From: Acanthococcus lagerstroemiae
Lineage: Eukaryota; Arthropoda; Insecta; Hemiptera; Eriococcidae
Assembly: GCA_031841125.1 (NCBI GenBank)
Contig: CM063106.1
Span: 40,792,001-40,856,000 of the forward strand
DNA length: 64,000 nt
Direction: 5' to 3'
The position numbers and the translations under genes are program-made. The number at the start of each line of letters is the position of its first letter. Positions within the stretch are counted from its first letter, which is position 1. The notes beneath the pieces are model-generated. The model had not been told where the DNA came from. It made no database searches and saw nothing but the letters and a program-made list of their open reading frames with translations. Below, one piece after another: positions 45,056 through 57,887 of the stretch.

Positions 45056-47350
45056 GCACACATGGGCCTTCCTGAAGAAGCTGAGTAACCGCAAGGCGCC
45101 TGGGCCCGACGGGATCAACCATAAGACGCTGAAGGTGCTGCATAAATGGCACCCGCGTGTGCTACCAAGGCTTCTCATCGCCTGCCTCGCCTACGGGCTC
45201 TTTCCAAAGGCGTGTCAGGACGGTGAAGTAATCTTCATCCTGAACCCTGGAAAAAACGGCACCCCAGAGGGGTACAGACCCATCACCTTGTTAAAAACCT
45301 GCGGTAAGCTTCTGGAGAAGGTCCTCAATGCGAGGCTGACCCAGCATACCGACAAAGGAGACATCATTCGCAGCAGTTCGGATTCAGGAAGCATCGAAGC
45401 ACGGAGCATGCTGTCCGGACTGCGATGGGACTCACCCTGAGATCACGGGCGCAGAACATCTGTACAGTCACTGTGTCCCTGGACATTAAGGGGGTATTCG
45501 ATCACGTCCCCTGGCCGGGGATTCTGAGAGGGGCGCGCCTGGTTACCTGTACCGTAGCGTGCGAAGTTATTTCGCCACTAGGGAGATTCAGTATCAAAGA
45601 ATCGCCCGACTTCTCGAACGGGGTTGTCCACAGGATTCGGTGCTTGGGCCAGCCCTGTGGAACTTGCTGTACAACTCTGTCATTCGCCGACTGCCGGGGG
45701 GAAGCGGTGTGTTATGCAGACGACACACTCTTGGTGGTCGGTGGAGAGTCAGCAGAAACATCAGGGACATCATATCAAAAGTCAAGGCGCTGCTGACTGA
45801 GACCGGTCTGGAGCTAAACACCACGAATATAGAAGTACTCCTATATCGAGAACCTCCTAGGTGCAGGGACACCAATGGAAGTTGTGTACAAAGGCGCAGA
45901 GATTTCCATGAGGAGAAAGTTGAAGTACCTCGACGTGATACTAGACGCTGAGGGAAATTATCTGCCCCACTTGCTGTATATCCGCGCGCAGTGCGAGAAG
46001 ACACTGCTCGTGCTGACGCAGCTGTGTCAGAGAACCTTCGGGTACAGCAATGAGGCCTGAAGGGTGATGGGGACCGGCTGCATCTTCAGCAAATATTCTA
46101 CTGCAGCTCGTTGTACTACCATCGAGTGCATGAGCTGAGGTATCAAGCAGAAGTTAACAAAGTCAAAAGAAGATGTGACATCCTATGCAGCCGGCTGTAC
46201 CGTAGCGTCAGCACGGAAAGGGCGGCCGTGATCAACGCGATGCTCCCCCTGGACCTGCTGATCTTTGAAAGGTCAGTGAAATATCCGGTCAAGAGCGGGT
46301 TCAGGGTCGACAACAGGTGGCATCTCCGACGCGTTGATCCCTCTTTCAGCGAGTGACCAAGTCAGCTTCACCAGGCAATCATTGACGAGTGGAACCGTCG
46401 ATGGTAGGTCAACACGACGGTGGCGCAGTGGACACGGGTGCTGTTCCCAGACGTATGCTCCAGGATTCAGTTACAGGAAGAAGAAGACGAAATAAAAAAG
46501 ATGGACTTCTTCCTGGCGCAGGCGGTTTCGTTTGCATCATACCTGCATCGCCGGAACCGCCGGGACAGCGACCAGTGCCCCTGCGGTGCTGGTCTGGAGA
46601 CACCACGACACGTTTTTCGAGAGGGTGTTCGGTGGGCTGACAAAAGGCTGGACAATTGGACAAGAACTAGCCATGAGGACCTGCGGTACATGCGTGGAGT
46701 CGTGAAGAGTTTGTGGATACTTGAGAACCCCACATTTCCTGCAGGTGACGAAGACCGGACCGGATGAGGTCGAAGAACCCGGAAGAGGGTGGAGGCAAAC
46801 CAGAAGAAGCCGAAAGAGGTCGCCCCCCACCATCGCCGTTGCCGCTGCATAAGAAGAAGTGATAGGACGTCAGTTGCCGCCAAGCACGGGCGGCGGGCTG
46901 CGTCCCCTAATAAGTGAGACCATAGTAAGTCGGGTGTTGAGACGAATCTGCATCTCTTCCAGGAGGCAGGGCACGAACGGGGCGCAGCCCCTAACGTAAC
47001 AGTTGCGGGCTGCTGGTTACAGATCTAAAAGATGTTGGGAAAAATATACTATTTCTAATTATTATTAGTTTATAACGCGCGCCTCTCCCATAAGAAGAGG
47101 TGTTTGGCCAGAAAACACCATTTTTAAGTTTAGTTTGTAAGGCCCGCCACCCCCTGTATAAGGGAAATTCCGGTTTGGTCGAAAAACATCAAATAGAGTT
47201 TATTGTGAGGGGTCTTCTGTAGCACCCGGTGATAAACCGTAGAGTAAAAGCCGGGCAAAACAGGGGACCCACAAGAGATTTGAAATTTTGTTTTCTTATA
47301 GTATTAAGATATAATCCGTATTATTTTATGTTATGTAATAAATGGAGCCA
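45056..47350 (+). mobile_element. R1-like non-LTR retrotransposon, 5'-truncated and frameshifted
   Basis: The plus-strand reading starts at FLKKLSNRKAPGPDGINHKT (about 45069) and continues through EGYRPITLLKTCGKLLEK, then after frameshifts SLDIKGVFDHVPWPGIL, GCPQDSVLGPALWNLLY (usual Gly replaced by Asp) and CYADDTLLVVGG (YADD at 45713-45724). YLDVILDAEGNYLPH, the block ERAAVINAMLPLDLLIFERS and a C-terminal Cys/His motif CPCGAGLETPRHV (near 46576) follow. Order and motifs are those of R1-clade elements. At least four frame changes and internal stops make it inactive. Its higher GC marks it off from the flanks. No rRNA sequence flanks it, so it is outside the usual 28S site of R1. An AATAAA at 47337-47342 may mark the 3' end; that boundary is uncertain. 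Confidence 0.85.
45069..45796 (+). pseudogene. R1-like reverse transcriptase, broken
   Basis: This holds the fingers and palm of the enzyme in at least three frames: fingers around 45069-45420, palm block A (DIKGVFDHVPW) around 45482-45516 and YADD at 45713-45724. Both catalytic aspartate motifs survive, but frame changes between them and the PQD variant in the conserved PQG(S) motif indicate decay. Confidence 0.75.
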
Positions 47351-47675
47351 CCTGGGGAAGTCTGGGATTGGCCGCCCCGTTGGGTATTAAAGAAAAGATG
47401 TTTCAGACACACAATTCACAAACAGTAGTAGGCTCTAGGCTCGCATCCAGTTCACATTGAATATCGATGGCTAAATGCCTGAATGGCCGTTTGAAAACTG
47501 ATAACTTGACAAGTCCACTGAAACAGAATTTTTTTACTTCCAAAAGTTTGAAAATGTGATCGTTGTAAAAGTGTTAATCTTTTTTTTCACGCGGTACATT
47601 CAAATTTTTTTCAGTGGGTTGTTGGTGAGAGTTGAATCACCAGTTTTGATTATGAATTTTGAGATGAAATTTAAT
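47351..47675. other. No gene seen between the R1-like element and a MITE
   Basis: About 325 bases of AT-rich sequence with no recognisable feature. Confidence 0.4.
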
Positions 47676-47952
47676 CAGTGGCGTAGTGAGGATTTCCCGG
47701 GGGGGGGGGAGGGCAAGTAAAATTTTCAAACGAGAAAAATTCGAAAATTAAAGTATTTTTTACAAATCGCCGATATTAGAGAACTATTAATTTTATGAAA
47801 ATGAAGGTAAAATTTACTGCTCGAGCGAAAAATTCTCGAAAAGATGTGTTTCAAAGATAAAAAATTGCTCATTTTGCATATTTTACATTCAATTTCAGGT
47901 CCTGAGGGGCATTCGCTCCTTGCCTCCCCCCCCCCATTTAGCTACATCACTG
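47676..47952. mobile_element. hAT-type MITE, 277 bp
   Basis: It starts CAGTGGCGTAGTGAGG and ends AGCTACATCACTG. Its internal sequence matches the copy at 50656-50929 along the whole length (shared ATCGCCGATRTT, ACTGCTCGAGC, AAAAATTGCTCATTTT, TTTTACATTCAATTTCAGGT), so the two are members of one family. The flanking octamers AATTTAAT and CCTCGTAA do not match. Confidence 0.7.
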
Positions 47953-50655
47953 CCTCGTAAAAATCTTCACATTATATACTATGTGTATCCTCAAGCCCCT
48001 CTTTGGTAAACAATCAGCATCCCCTACCGCAGATAGCTGACTACAGGCTTGACTCGAGGTAACCTAGGTACTTATACGTATCAATGTTGCAGAATATATG
48101 TATAAGAATTGGGTTCCGTTTACGAGGTCTTACTTACAATTTTCTCGACTAATCTTTCTCCTAGCCATTCGTTCTTGATGAAAAAGAAACTTTTGAAATT
48201 ACGAACCAATAGTTTTCATTAATCCGAGCTGAGACGGGACCAGTATATTGACTAAGCCACAGGGATCCTAGAAGTCTTAATCCGATTTTGGCCCCAAGTA
48301 TGAGAAGTTGAGAGTAGCAGCCGTTTAAATCGGCATGGAATGACCCAAGTTAATAAATTTGAATCACTATTCTGGATACGACATTGACTGGTCCAAAGTT
48401 TTGATAACTACGTGAATCAATCAGGTCACATAACCACATCTGTACTAATTTGACATTCCAAACAATTTTTGCTCATTGTTGAGCTTTTTTACGTATTCCG
48501 AATGAAGTATCACTCTCGGTACTTCAAACTTCTTCGTACTGATAATACTATATGCGGTTGATTTCATAATTTCCATATATTTTATTCAGTTACATAGTTG
48601 TTTTTTTTTTTTTCGTTTTTATTTTGTTTTTAATACAAATTTATATTAACATACTATACAGCTTTACATCGCACGCGATCGCACGCTATTTGCTATAAAA
48701 TTAAGTCGAATATCGAATCGGCAATTTCATAATCCGAATTCTAGTTTTCAGTTCTTTGAAAAGATAAAACTGGCAAATGAGCTACCAAGGTAACAAGTTT
48801 GATCTAGATTCATATTTCGTAACACACAACAAAAATACATAACATGACAAAAATAAATAAGCGAGACAATTAATAAAAAATACGCATACGGTAGTTACAA
48901 ACTTTTCATAAAAATAATGCGTCTTAAAAATTATAGAGAAATTATGAGTAAAAAAAAAAAGTTTAAAAAAGTACATTCCAAGTAGAATTTACTATTGGAT
49001 GCATAATTCCAGCAAGGAGCACGCGTCTCGTCTCGTCACTAAAATTATGCATACAACTAGAAACACAGCTTTCTAGCGGCATACTATAAACTCACTATCG
49101 AGTAAAAATAATTTCATATTACCGCTCTTACAAAGTTAACGCGGCATAGCGCGAATGTGCCATTCGTAATTTTTTTCTTCGCTCGTCTAGGCCTCCTCGA
49201 AGCGTTTTCTAGATAATGACTCTTAATGACAGCTTCTTATCAATTAAATGCTACGTCCGAAGAATGCATAATTTCGGAGACCTTTTTTCCCCATTAGGTA
49301 TATACCTGCGAACGCGAGAAGAAGAATTTCGATCCGGGAATACGGCAGTGAATCATTTTTTGAGACGGCTATTGACGAGACTCACGGCGAAAGTCTATTG
49401 CTGACCGCCAGGCATACTTATGGCGCACAGATGTGCGAAAGTTTGCCATATTATCTTCCGATATTCGGTATTCGTGATGTAGAATTAATCCTCGACAGTA
49501 AAAGGTGAAATTTAGAAATTACCGGAAACGAATTGCTCATTTAAGCGCCACAAGGGCTGAGGCGAAGAGTACCACGAGTTAATTTGTTAATGAAAGAGTA
49601 CCCTTACTATTACCGTATGAGCTCGTTTTAACGATAATTTAAGAACGTATTTTGTAAATGATGTATGAGGAGAAGCTATGGTCGGGATTCACTTATTACT
49701 GTTTCCAAAGTCGACATGAACCGCAACGGGTACCAGGGGAGCCACTGGGGCCATCTCTCTGTGTTCAAGTTGACACTGAATCAGATTGATAATGGTTCGA
49801 GGAACTGAGAAAATGGCCAATATCGGTAGATTCTGTATCCTTATGTAACTGAGAAATTATGTCTCCAACTTTTGGGTCTTCCAGTGGATATTATTGTTGC
49901 TCGCGAAACATTATAAAATAAATTTGTCGAAGTTTGGAAATGAGTACGGGTCATCCCATAGAAAATGCCAAATTTAAGTCTTCGCGCTGTGATTCAGATA
50001 ATGATTTTTCTACTGCTTTTTTCTACCATGATCACGTTTTCACATTACAAAGTGCTACAATAGAATTGTGATTTCATTATAGTTTAATGAAGTATTGTTG
50101 ACAAGTTGAATAAAGTTTTTCAATTTCCAATACCTCTAGCCCGTTACGGTGTTTACCCCAGGGTGATCTCTAATAGCTCTTAATTAAAAATAATATGCTC
50201 CCCTCCCCCCTTCCGATCGTTTTAATATATTGAGAAAAATATTGAGCAAAATTTGACAAAATCATTCAAGGGTATCCCGTGCTTCAAGGGAGACAAAGTT
50301 TTAGTAGGAATTAACATTGATTTTGAGAATTTTAAGATCGTCTAAGCTGAATCCTCTTTGTATAAGTCTGAAACTTATTAATGAAATGGTGGTTTCAAGG
50401 GTCACCAAATTCATTTTTCCTTTCCTCGTAACCTTGTTTTGGTTCCACAGAATGGTAGTTTACAATTTTTTTCAATTTCAAAGCACCCTATGATGCTTAA
50501 AGTGTCGAAAAGAAAAAAAAAAGAATCCAGAAATGGATTCAGCAAGAGTTTGCAATCCCAATTTTTAAAATAAAATAATTTTTAAGCTCATTTGAAGAGG
50601 TTTTAGCTGCTCGAGGATCTCAAGTGTTTAAAATCAATATTAATTCCCATAAGAA
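47953..50655. other. No supported gene
   Basis: Short frames (at most about 64 codons). Poly-T near 48601-48613 and poly-A near 48950-48960. No repeat structure was noticed. Confidence 0.45.
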
Positions 50656-50929
50656 CAGTGACGTAGTCAGGACTTTCCCAAGGAGGGGAGGGGTCAATGT
50701 AAGATTTTTAAGGGAGAAAAAGTCAAAAATTGAGGTATTTTTTAAAAATCGCCGATGTTGGAGGCCTATTTTCTGAAAATGAAAGTAAAATTACTGCTCG
50801 AGCAAAAATTTTTCGAAAACGTGTTTTAAAGGCGAAAAATTGCTCATTTTTGCATATTTTACATTCAATTTCAGGTGCCTTGAGGGACATTCACCCCCTT
50901 CGTCCCCTCCCCCTCTGGCTACGCCACTG
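50656..50929. mobile_element. hAT-type MITE, 274 bp, with 8-bp TSD
   Basis: It starts CAGTGACGTAGTCAGG and ends CTGGCTACGCCACTG, so the ends are inverted repeats. Flanks CATAAGAA (50648-50655) and CATAAAAA (50930-50937) agree at seven of eight positions, an octamer duplication as expected for hAT. The body matches the copy at 47676-47952. The 100-codon frame at 50730-51032 crosses the end of the element and is not a gene. Confidence 0.75.
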
Positions 50930-51193
50930 CATAAAAACTAGACACGAGTTACCATGGAGCAATGTTGCTGAAATATTGCACAATTTTTTAAGTAGGCAGG
51001 TGGAACTGATCGGAGGGAGGGCGCTGCATTAAAGAAACAAAAGTCGAAAATAAGGACCACTCTATTCAGCGTCGTAGCCATGGCGGGTGTGGAGGTTGAG
51101 CCACCCTTAAATATCTTTCAAAGTTGAAAAATTGGTAATTTTAGGGGCTCAGCTGACCAATTCACTCATCTTGACATCTTCACAGGTTTTTTT

Positions 51194-51213
51194 TTCTCTC
51201 TCTCTCTCTCTCT
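51194..51213 (+). repeat. (TC)n microsatellite
   Basis: About nine TC units follow a poly-T tract. Confidence 0.9.
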
Positions 51214-51592
51214 TTGAAAATACGAATTTTTTTAACTCTATCGCTTCAGCTCCTTGACCTGACCCTACTTCGATAACATGAACGAAAGTGTTACGAAAGT
51301 TTTCAGGCTTATACTTTCAATAATTCCTCTAAATCATTTATGAGTAACATAGCAGCCAAAGGTTGAGAAACCAGAAATTAATAATTTTCTAAACACGTCT
51401 TGTAGTCATGATGTCATGGCAAAATTTAGCGTTTTACATTAACCCATGCAAACCCATCTGTGCTCTGAGTATGAGTTGCCAAGACTGAATGAAGACTGAC
51501 ATGGGTGACGACTCCTTGAATGTCAATGGACGTTGTTATTTTATCATCCCCTCTTAATTTGAACAAGGAACTTCTAATAAGTTAGTTGTGTT

Positions 51593-51594
<2 letters not shown>

Positions 51595-51623
<29 letters not shown>
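51595..51623 (+). repeat. 29-base poly-T
   Basis: Uninterrupted T run; it could be the poly-A tail of a minus-strand retroposed sequence, but nothing recognisable lies beside it. Confidence 0.9.
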
Positions 51624-51626
<3 letters not shown>

Positions 51627-51999
51627 GAAAATATAGCCGGAATTTCAATTTTTACCCACATTACCATATTTTTTGTTTGTTGGGGTGAAATGTAAATTTG
51701 TTTTCTCTAACTGGTATTCCGACATTTCTAGATAGATTGCACAGATAATAGCCCACAGAAAGTTTTTTATTAATTTATTCATTGATTTTTATGGAGGGGG
51801 GGGGGAGATAGAAGAATGTGTTTACCACACTATAAGTATAAAAACCCAAGTTTTTAGAAAAGAGCTTTTAAGATTTCAAAAGGACCCCTATACACATTTA
51901 TATAAAACGTGAAGTCGAGTCGATTTGAGCGAATGGGATCCTGAAGAAGTAAGCCAATTTTTTCTTCTTTCTTTCTTCCTTCCTTCGTGGATAAATGAG

Positions 52000-52730
52000 T
52001 TAGAATGTATCGCTAAATTTCGAACTTTATCGAACAAACCAACGAAAATAACATGCTTCGGTCAATAATTTCGAATGATTCATCAAGTTTGAAATAGGAC
52101 ACCATATCCTCAATTTCAGATCCAACATTGGCAAAACCCTGATATGCCTGAAAATCTAGCAAAGTATCGAAACAAAGCTTTATCAGATTGCTCACTTACA
52201 ACATCCTCAGTTTCGATTGAGCTCTGATTTCGGCCCCAACAATGTAAATTTAACCGACGAAGAGAACGGAATTGACTTACTTCAAGGTATCAAACAAAAC
52301 CCCGGGATAGAGGATTTTCAGGATCTCCAATACCCCAGTAGATTCCTGACCCATTCTGATTTGAGGACCAGAAATCAAAATCTCACGTAAAGAAATAAAA
52401 TCCATTTGACTTAGAAAATCGAATGAATTGACGTTCAAACGAATTGAGTTCCTTTGAATCGCTAATTTCAAATATTCTGCATTCGTCTCTGCTCGTTTTC
52501 CAAAAACGGATTCAATGTTTGAGATTTAGACTCTTGACTTTGAGATCGTATCAAAAATCTAATGAAGTATTTGAAATCAGCGACTCAATAGTACGCATTC
52601 TGGTATTTGAACATCTCAAGTTACTCAATTTTGCTCGGTTCAATTCTGAAATTTTTGAACTTAGTAGAGTCCAAATTGAGGCCGGATCAAAATTCTAATG
52701 AAATATTCGAAATCAGTGACTCAAGAAATT
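52000..52730. repeat. Degenerate tandem array, period about 138 bp
   Basis: The clearest pair is CAAAAATCTAATGAAGTATT (about 52551) and CAAAATTCTAATGAAATATT (about 52689), each followed by GAAATCAGYGACTCAA, 138 bases apart. Earlier blocks (AAAGTATCGAAACAAAGCTT near 52162, GATTTCGGCCCCAACAAT near 52227, GGTATCAAAC near 52286) look like older copies. Similar blocks recur at 63470-63690 (AGATATCGAAACAAAGATTT, GATTTCAGCCCCAAAAT). Confidence 0.5.
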
Positions 52731-55700
52731 CTAACGTCAACAGTTTTCTCAATTCTATCCCATTTCACTGTACTAGCCCTTTTTTCTTGAAGAGGGCAGG
52801 GGGGGGGATAATTGCCCTATCGAGTTGGCTCATACCATAAAAGGTTTGCATATTTTAAGACCATCTTGTAGCATTGAAATCAAAAATTGTTTCTGACTTA
52901 CACAGCTGGAAAATGAACTTCCTCGACTTATAGCACATTATCCTATATTGCATCATATACAAATAGTCTAGGCGAGAATCAGAGGAAGGAAACATATTTT
53001 CGTAAAGGAGGCGTGTATTTTTCTACTTTGTTAATGTTTCAGTAATGTAAAAACTTTTGATTTAGTGGAACGTGGCAGTAAAGTACTTTTCCAACTAAAG
53101 GTAGAAAGAAGAAACTGGTGTTTATGTATACAAAGTGTACCGGAGCCATTTTATTTCAAAATAGGACCAATGGACCAAATGGCAGTGAAAGAAAAAATGG
53201 CTTTACTTATGAAGTTAAAGAAGATCTCTATTTCCTCCTAAAAATAAAACAGCGTCTTCATGCCTGTTCACAAGGTTATGGGGCAGTTCGAGCTTTTGTG
53301 ATAGCATATAGAAGAAGGAATATTTACAAGCATTGATACAAAAAAACTCAACTAATCTTACTATAACGTTAAAATTGCCTCGAATTTCCGAATCAGAGCC
53401 GAGTATTAATTAACCGGGTGCTCTTTTTCGGTTCGAGTCCGACTAAAATTTGGGAACCTGGTGTGGGTTCCACAAGATTTAGCGTTATCATATGTAAATT
53501 CACATTGACCCAGCGACGTTTGTATAACAGAGCATTACAGCACCCATAAATTGTCTGCGAAATTTGGAATGCGACGGTCAGAAACACTCTCACGTACAAC
53601 AATAAATACGTGACTGGCTGCGTTAATACTTGTAAAAATAATTAATGAATCTATTCGCTCAATTTTAAAATGGCTCGGAGTGAGCTACGATTACAAATCA
53701 TAGCTATTCACTCGCCTCAGGGGTCGTAATTCACCAACACCTGTACTGATGTAATCGAACGCTTTTCCCACACTACAGATCACGCTACAAATATTAAATA
53801 TCCAAGTTACACGCGTTAAGCCAAATATTACTGCGTGGGGATATCAGGGCATTTCGGTCTTTATTTTTCTTGACGCGGGATAATTTAAAAAAAGATAGAA
53901 TTTAATTGAAAAGAAAATTTTCGTTCAGTTTTGGTGCAAGAGTCTTTTTTTGTTGTCATCAATTTCCAAATCTGTGTTAATATTTTCAGATTGATCTCAG
54001 GTTTCACCGTCACTCTTCTAAGGTATCAAGTAAGGGATTACGGTTTCATTTTTCGATTCAATTTGGAAGTATCTAATCTTACGACACATGACATCTATTT
54101 GTACACCATTTAACCTGCTTTTTTCGCGTTTTCACACTGCAGAAAATCCTAAGTGAAAAGGAAGTTCCCAGTAAAGGAATAATTAATTATAAATACAATA
54201 CAGTTCGTGCTCTACTTTTAAATTGACAAAAGTCGGAAGAACTTGCGCAGGTAACATTGTAACAGGTAGATGAGGCGAAGCATCTGCACACTTACTCTCG
54301 CTGAGCTCAGAAACGAAAACCATATAAGGGCCACAGTGGTACACCTCGAGCACATTCTGAGGTATTGAACTTGCGCTATTGGCACTTGTAATCCACGCAA
54401 GATAATTTTAAACATGGCTCGACCTAGAAACAGTTCATCTTAGGCCAAGACTAAATTCGATACAGACTTACGGTCTTGCTAATGAATAGAGGAATGTACC
54501 AAGAGTCTGTATTCTGACGACGCATGCTTCCACCAAAGACTATTTTCTGGAGAAACTCCTCTTAATTTCTGTTGATTATATGGGACTGCAAAAATGATTA
54601 TTTCTATGGCAAAATTATCAGCTTAGTAACTATAAGACAAGGAATCAGAAACTCAGAGGTTCAGTAACTCCTCTGAGGATTCAATCATTTCCAGAGATTT
54701 TAGATGCAGTTTATCAGTCAGTAATTTTAAGTTGAATATGGTGAGGATATAGATGAAGCCGCCCCTCACTCCTAAAAAAAATAAATAAATAAATAAATAA
54801 AAATTCAAAAAAGGTAAAGAATAAAATAGTGAGAAATATGAAAATATAAAGGGAACAATATTAAAATTATATGTCAACAGATAAACACGAAATATTTTGT
54901 ACTATTGTTACTCGCTGCTTCACAAAAATTTGTCTTGTATTTAAGCGGAGGGGGTGGTGGTAGGGAGTAGCTTGAACCTTCAAATACGCGGTTAAATCAA
55001 GCAAGCAATTCGAAAACCTATTTCTTCCCATTGAATATTGTGTCCCTTAGGCTATTCCTTTTTTTCTTCTTTTATTGTCGGAAAAACACATATGTGTCAG
55101 TGAATAGATACATATGAACATGAGAACCTCACCCCCACCCCAGTAATATAATTCTGATTAACAAATTTAATTCCAGGATCTGAAGAAACTTGAGGAGCAA
55201 ATAATCCATAAGTAGGAAAAATATTTCTTAATATGCACCCCTTCCTTTCAAGACCTTGGTTGGTTCGGACTTGGGTACCAACTGACAGATATGGGCTTGG
55301 TGAAAATTTTCAAGAATATTGAATGCTCCGTGTGTTTAGAAATAACTGGCATAACTTCCATTCTTGCAACTCGTTGGATAAGAAGAATATCCAAATTTTT
55401 AGATTTCGACCAATGGTCATTTTTACGACCTATGATGGTTATGGTTAACATTTTATTAAATTTTTGATGTTTCTGGGAAAGGTAACGAAAATTACAAGAA
55501 AATAATAGACAGAAAAAACAGGCCCAATATGTAAAAAAAAGAAAACATAGAAAAGTTTGGTTTCATTGTAGTCCGGAGAACTTTATTTTTTTCTGTGCCA
55601 TTGTAGACTAGTCAAATGATGGAGAAGAGGGAACGAGTTTTTGGGGCAAAATATATAATCCTAAAGTAGAGGGTAGCAAAATGAGAAACCACGAAGGAAA

Positions 55701-55858
55701 TGTCAAGTGGACAGAAGTGCTCGATGTGCGAATCACTAGATTAATTCAATAAATTTGATGTTTATCTTTCTATTCTCCTTACAGCTACGTGACAATCAGC
55801 GACCACTCATTTTCAAAAGAGTTAATTCAAAGTTGAATAGCTGGAGCATTAGTAAATC
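52731..55858. other. No supported gene; AAAT microsatellite
   Basis: Frames do not exceed about 75 codons. GGTTCGAGTCC at about 53431 resembles a tRNA B box but has no A box or cloverleaf around it. An (AAAT)n tract lies at about 54774-54803. Confidence 0.45.
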
Positions 55859-56123
55859 CAGGGCCGTCCCCAGGATTTAGGTAAGGGGATGCTTTGCGAC
55901 TAAGATAAATTTTTTCTTGGTGGGGGGCTACAAATACCCTAAATTTATCCAATTGCCCACATGCATATGACGAAAATTTCAGCATTTTTTAAAACACTCA
56001 TCTTCATACTTTTACAAAAAATGTAACAGAACCACCCTCCTCTCTGTCTCAGCCCATTGTTTTCCGTGTATTTTTAGCCAATGGAGTGAGGAGGTTGCCC
56101 CCCCCCCTGTCGGTACGGCCCTG
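55859..56123. mobile_element. TIR element with CAGGGCCGT ends, 265 bp
   Basis: It starts CAGGGCCGTCCCCAGG and ends CTGTCGGTACGGCCCTG, whose reverse complement starts CAGGGCCGTACCGACAG. Flanks AGTAAATC (55851-55858) and GTAAAATC (56124-56131) look like a slightly altered target duplication. The interior is noncoding with G/C runs. It is a hAT-type MITE of a different family from the CAGTGGCGTAG copies. Confidence 0.6.
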
Positions 56124-56600
56124 GTAAAATCTTATATTTTGAGAAATTTTTATTGTATCCGGGTGTGTTTTACAAGACTCTCAACTTCAAAAAATGTTGA
56201 TGAGCGACATGAACAAATGTACAGGATAACAGGATGACAGAAGGTAATATGGCCGATTACAAACAATATTTAAGTAATATCCTTCTCCTGATCACGTGGT
56301 AATTCCCTCCCCAATTTCATGAGTATTTCTGATTATTCGAAAGGGCTGTCTACGTTCAACCTAAGGTACCTATAAATTCAGTAATTATTGTTTTGGTACC
56401 TACAGAAATGGTAAAAAATTGTTAGTGTAAGGCGGTTAGGACGTTTAGGGACGTATACCCTCAAGAAATTTGATGAACCCACTTCTGGTTTTTGAATCAC
56501 ATAAAATAAGATACGTTAGGCTCATTGAATAATCATCAAAAGTATAATTCACTGGGCTGAGGAATCGAGAAAAGTTGATAACTTCATTAACTCTTCTAAA

Positions 56601-56768
56601 CAGTGGCACAGCCAGACTGGGTATGAGGGGGGGGGGGTTCGTTTCACTTTTACAACATTACAGGTGTAATACTTACTACTACCAGAATACATTTTAATTT
56701 TTTCACAATGTCGGCCGATGCCAAGAGGGGGTCCAGACCTCCCCCTCCCCCCGTGGCTACGTCTTTGC
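56601..56768. mobile_element. hAT-type MITE, 168 bp, with 8-bp TSD
   Basis: It starts CAGTGGCACAGCCAG and ends GTGGCTACGTCTTTGC, a decayed inverted repeat of the start. CTTCTAAA (56593-56600) and GTTCTAAA (56769-56776) agree at seven of eight positions. It belongs with the CAGTGGCGTAG-ended family. Confidence 0.6.
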
Positions 56769-57798
56769 GTTCTAAACTCGTCGTGAAAATTTTATTATTT
56801 CTCTAAAGAAAGAATAATAATGGGTTGGGAGATTCAGAGCATTCATCAGCTCTGTTCGAAATACTCCGTAACTCAAGTAACTAAACTCTTCTTTTACCAA
56901 TTGGTCTGATGTATTTACTCATGAGTAAATTGGTGGAGTTTTGCTCACCGGTGATGACTTGAGTACACAGGGTTGATCGGTTTGTCATCTTAAATCGATT
57001 ATATGGAGCAACATCAGTTTTCCTATACTTATTTCAACTCCATATTGTACAGTGGAGCTTTGTTGGGGGGGGGGGAACTATTCTGAAACCGGGACAGATT
57101 TTTAAGCCTCTCCCCCTCAGTCAGTTTGCCAAAATACTTTCTTCACACCAATTTGAAAATTCAACAGATTTCTGTCGTTTACTCTCAAACTATTTTTAAC
57201 TCATTGTTTCGCTTTACTTCCCCTCTTTTCCGTTGATAAAACATACCTTGTGACTGTGAACTCATCCACTGTACGATTTTTGTTCCCGTTTCCTCGTAAT
57301 TAGTGAGATCATCTAACCATCGGCCTGAATTATCAGTACTGTTCGGAAAAGTGCATTGCCTCATCTAGTAACGGAAAGCAATCCGCGTAATCAAATTAAA
57401 ATTACAATTCACTGCGCTCGTGTACCCGCGGGGCTGAACATCTTCGAGCTAACGGAAATGATTGAAAAGCTGGCACTTGGTTCCTGCACCCGTCTCGTCA
57501 TTAATTTCATTTCGAACCTGGCTCGGGGGTTCCGCAGCCTTAAATTACGAAACCGCGGTCGCCTATTTACAAAATAATTTTTACGTAGTCATATGGCAAC
57601 ATTCGAGCTTCTACAAGTACATGAAATGAATCAATATGATAAGATAGTTCAGTCGAATACCTCTACAGACATTTCAAGCTCATCTCCACTCGGTGTATCT
57701 ACGTGTGGCAACGCATCCACTCTTAGAGATACATCTACTTGTACAATTTTTTATGGCACTTCGCGAGTCTGTATGTAGAAAATCATTTACAAAAAGAA

Positions 57799-57832
<34 letters not shown>

Positions 57833-57887
57833 TGCTCACAAAACGTCCTCGTTGGAATTTTACACAAATTTGGAAAGTTTTATATTA
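56769..57887. other. Region downstream of the proline-rich gene, (AAT)n at 57800-57829
   Basis: No gene is supported. The (AAT)10 microsatellite at 57800-57829 would lie just past the stop codon of the minus-strand gene, in its 3' untranslated or flanking part. I found no canonical AATAAA on the minus strand here; an AATATA overlaps the stop region. The 62-codon frame with an Asn run is the microsatellite. Confidence 0.5.

Noticed and set aside
46409..46883. Minus-strand frames of 84, 98 and 138 codons
   Set aside because: They are antisense to the R1-like C-terminal region, whose finger motif and neighbours are on the plus strand.
53425..53445. GGTTCGAGTCC, a tRNA B-box-like sequence
   Set aside because: No A box or cloverleaf-forming arms at the required distances.
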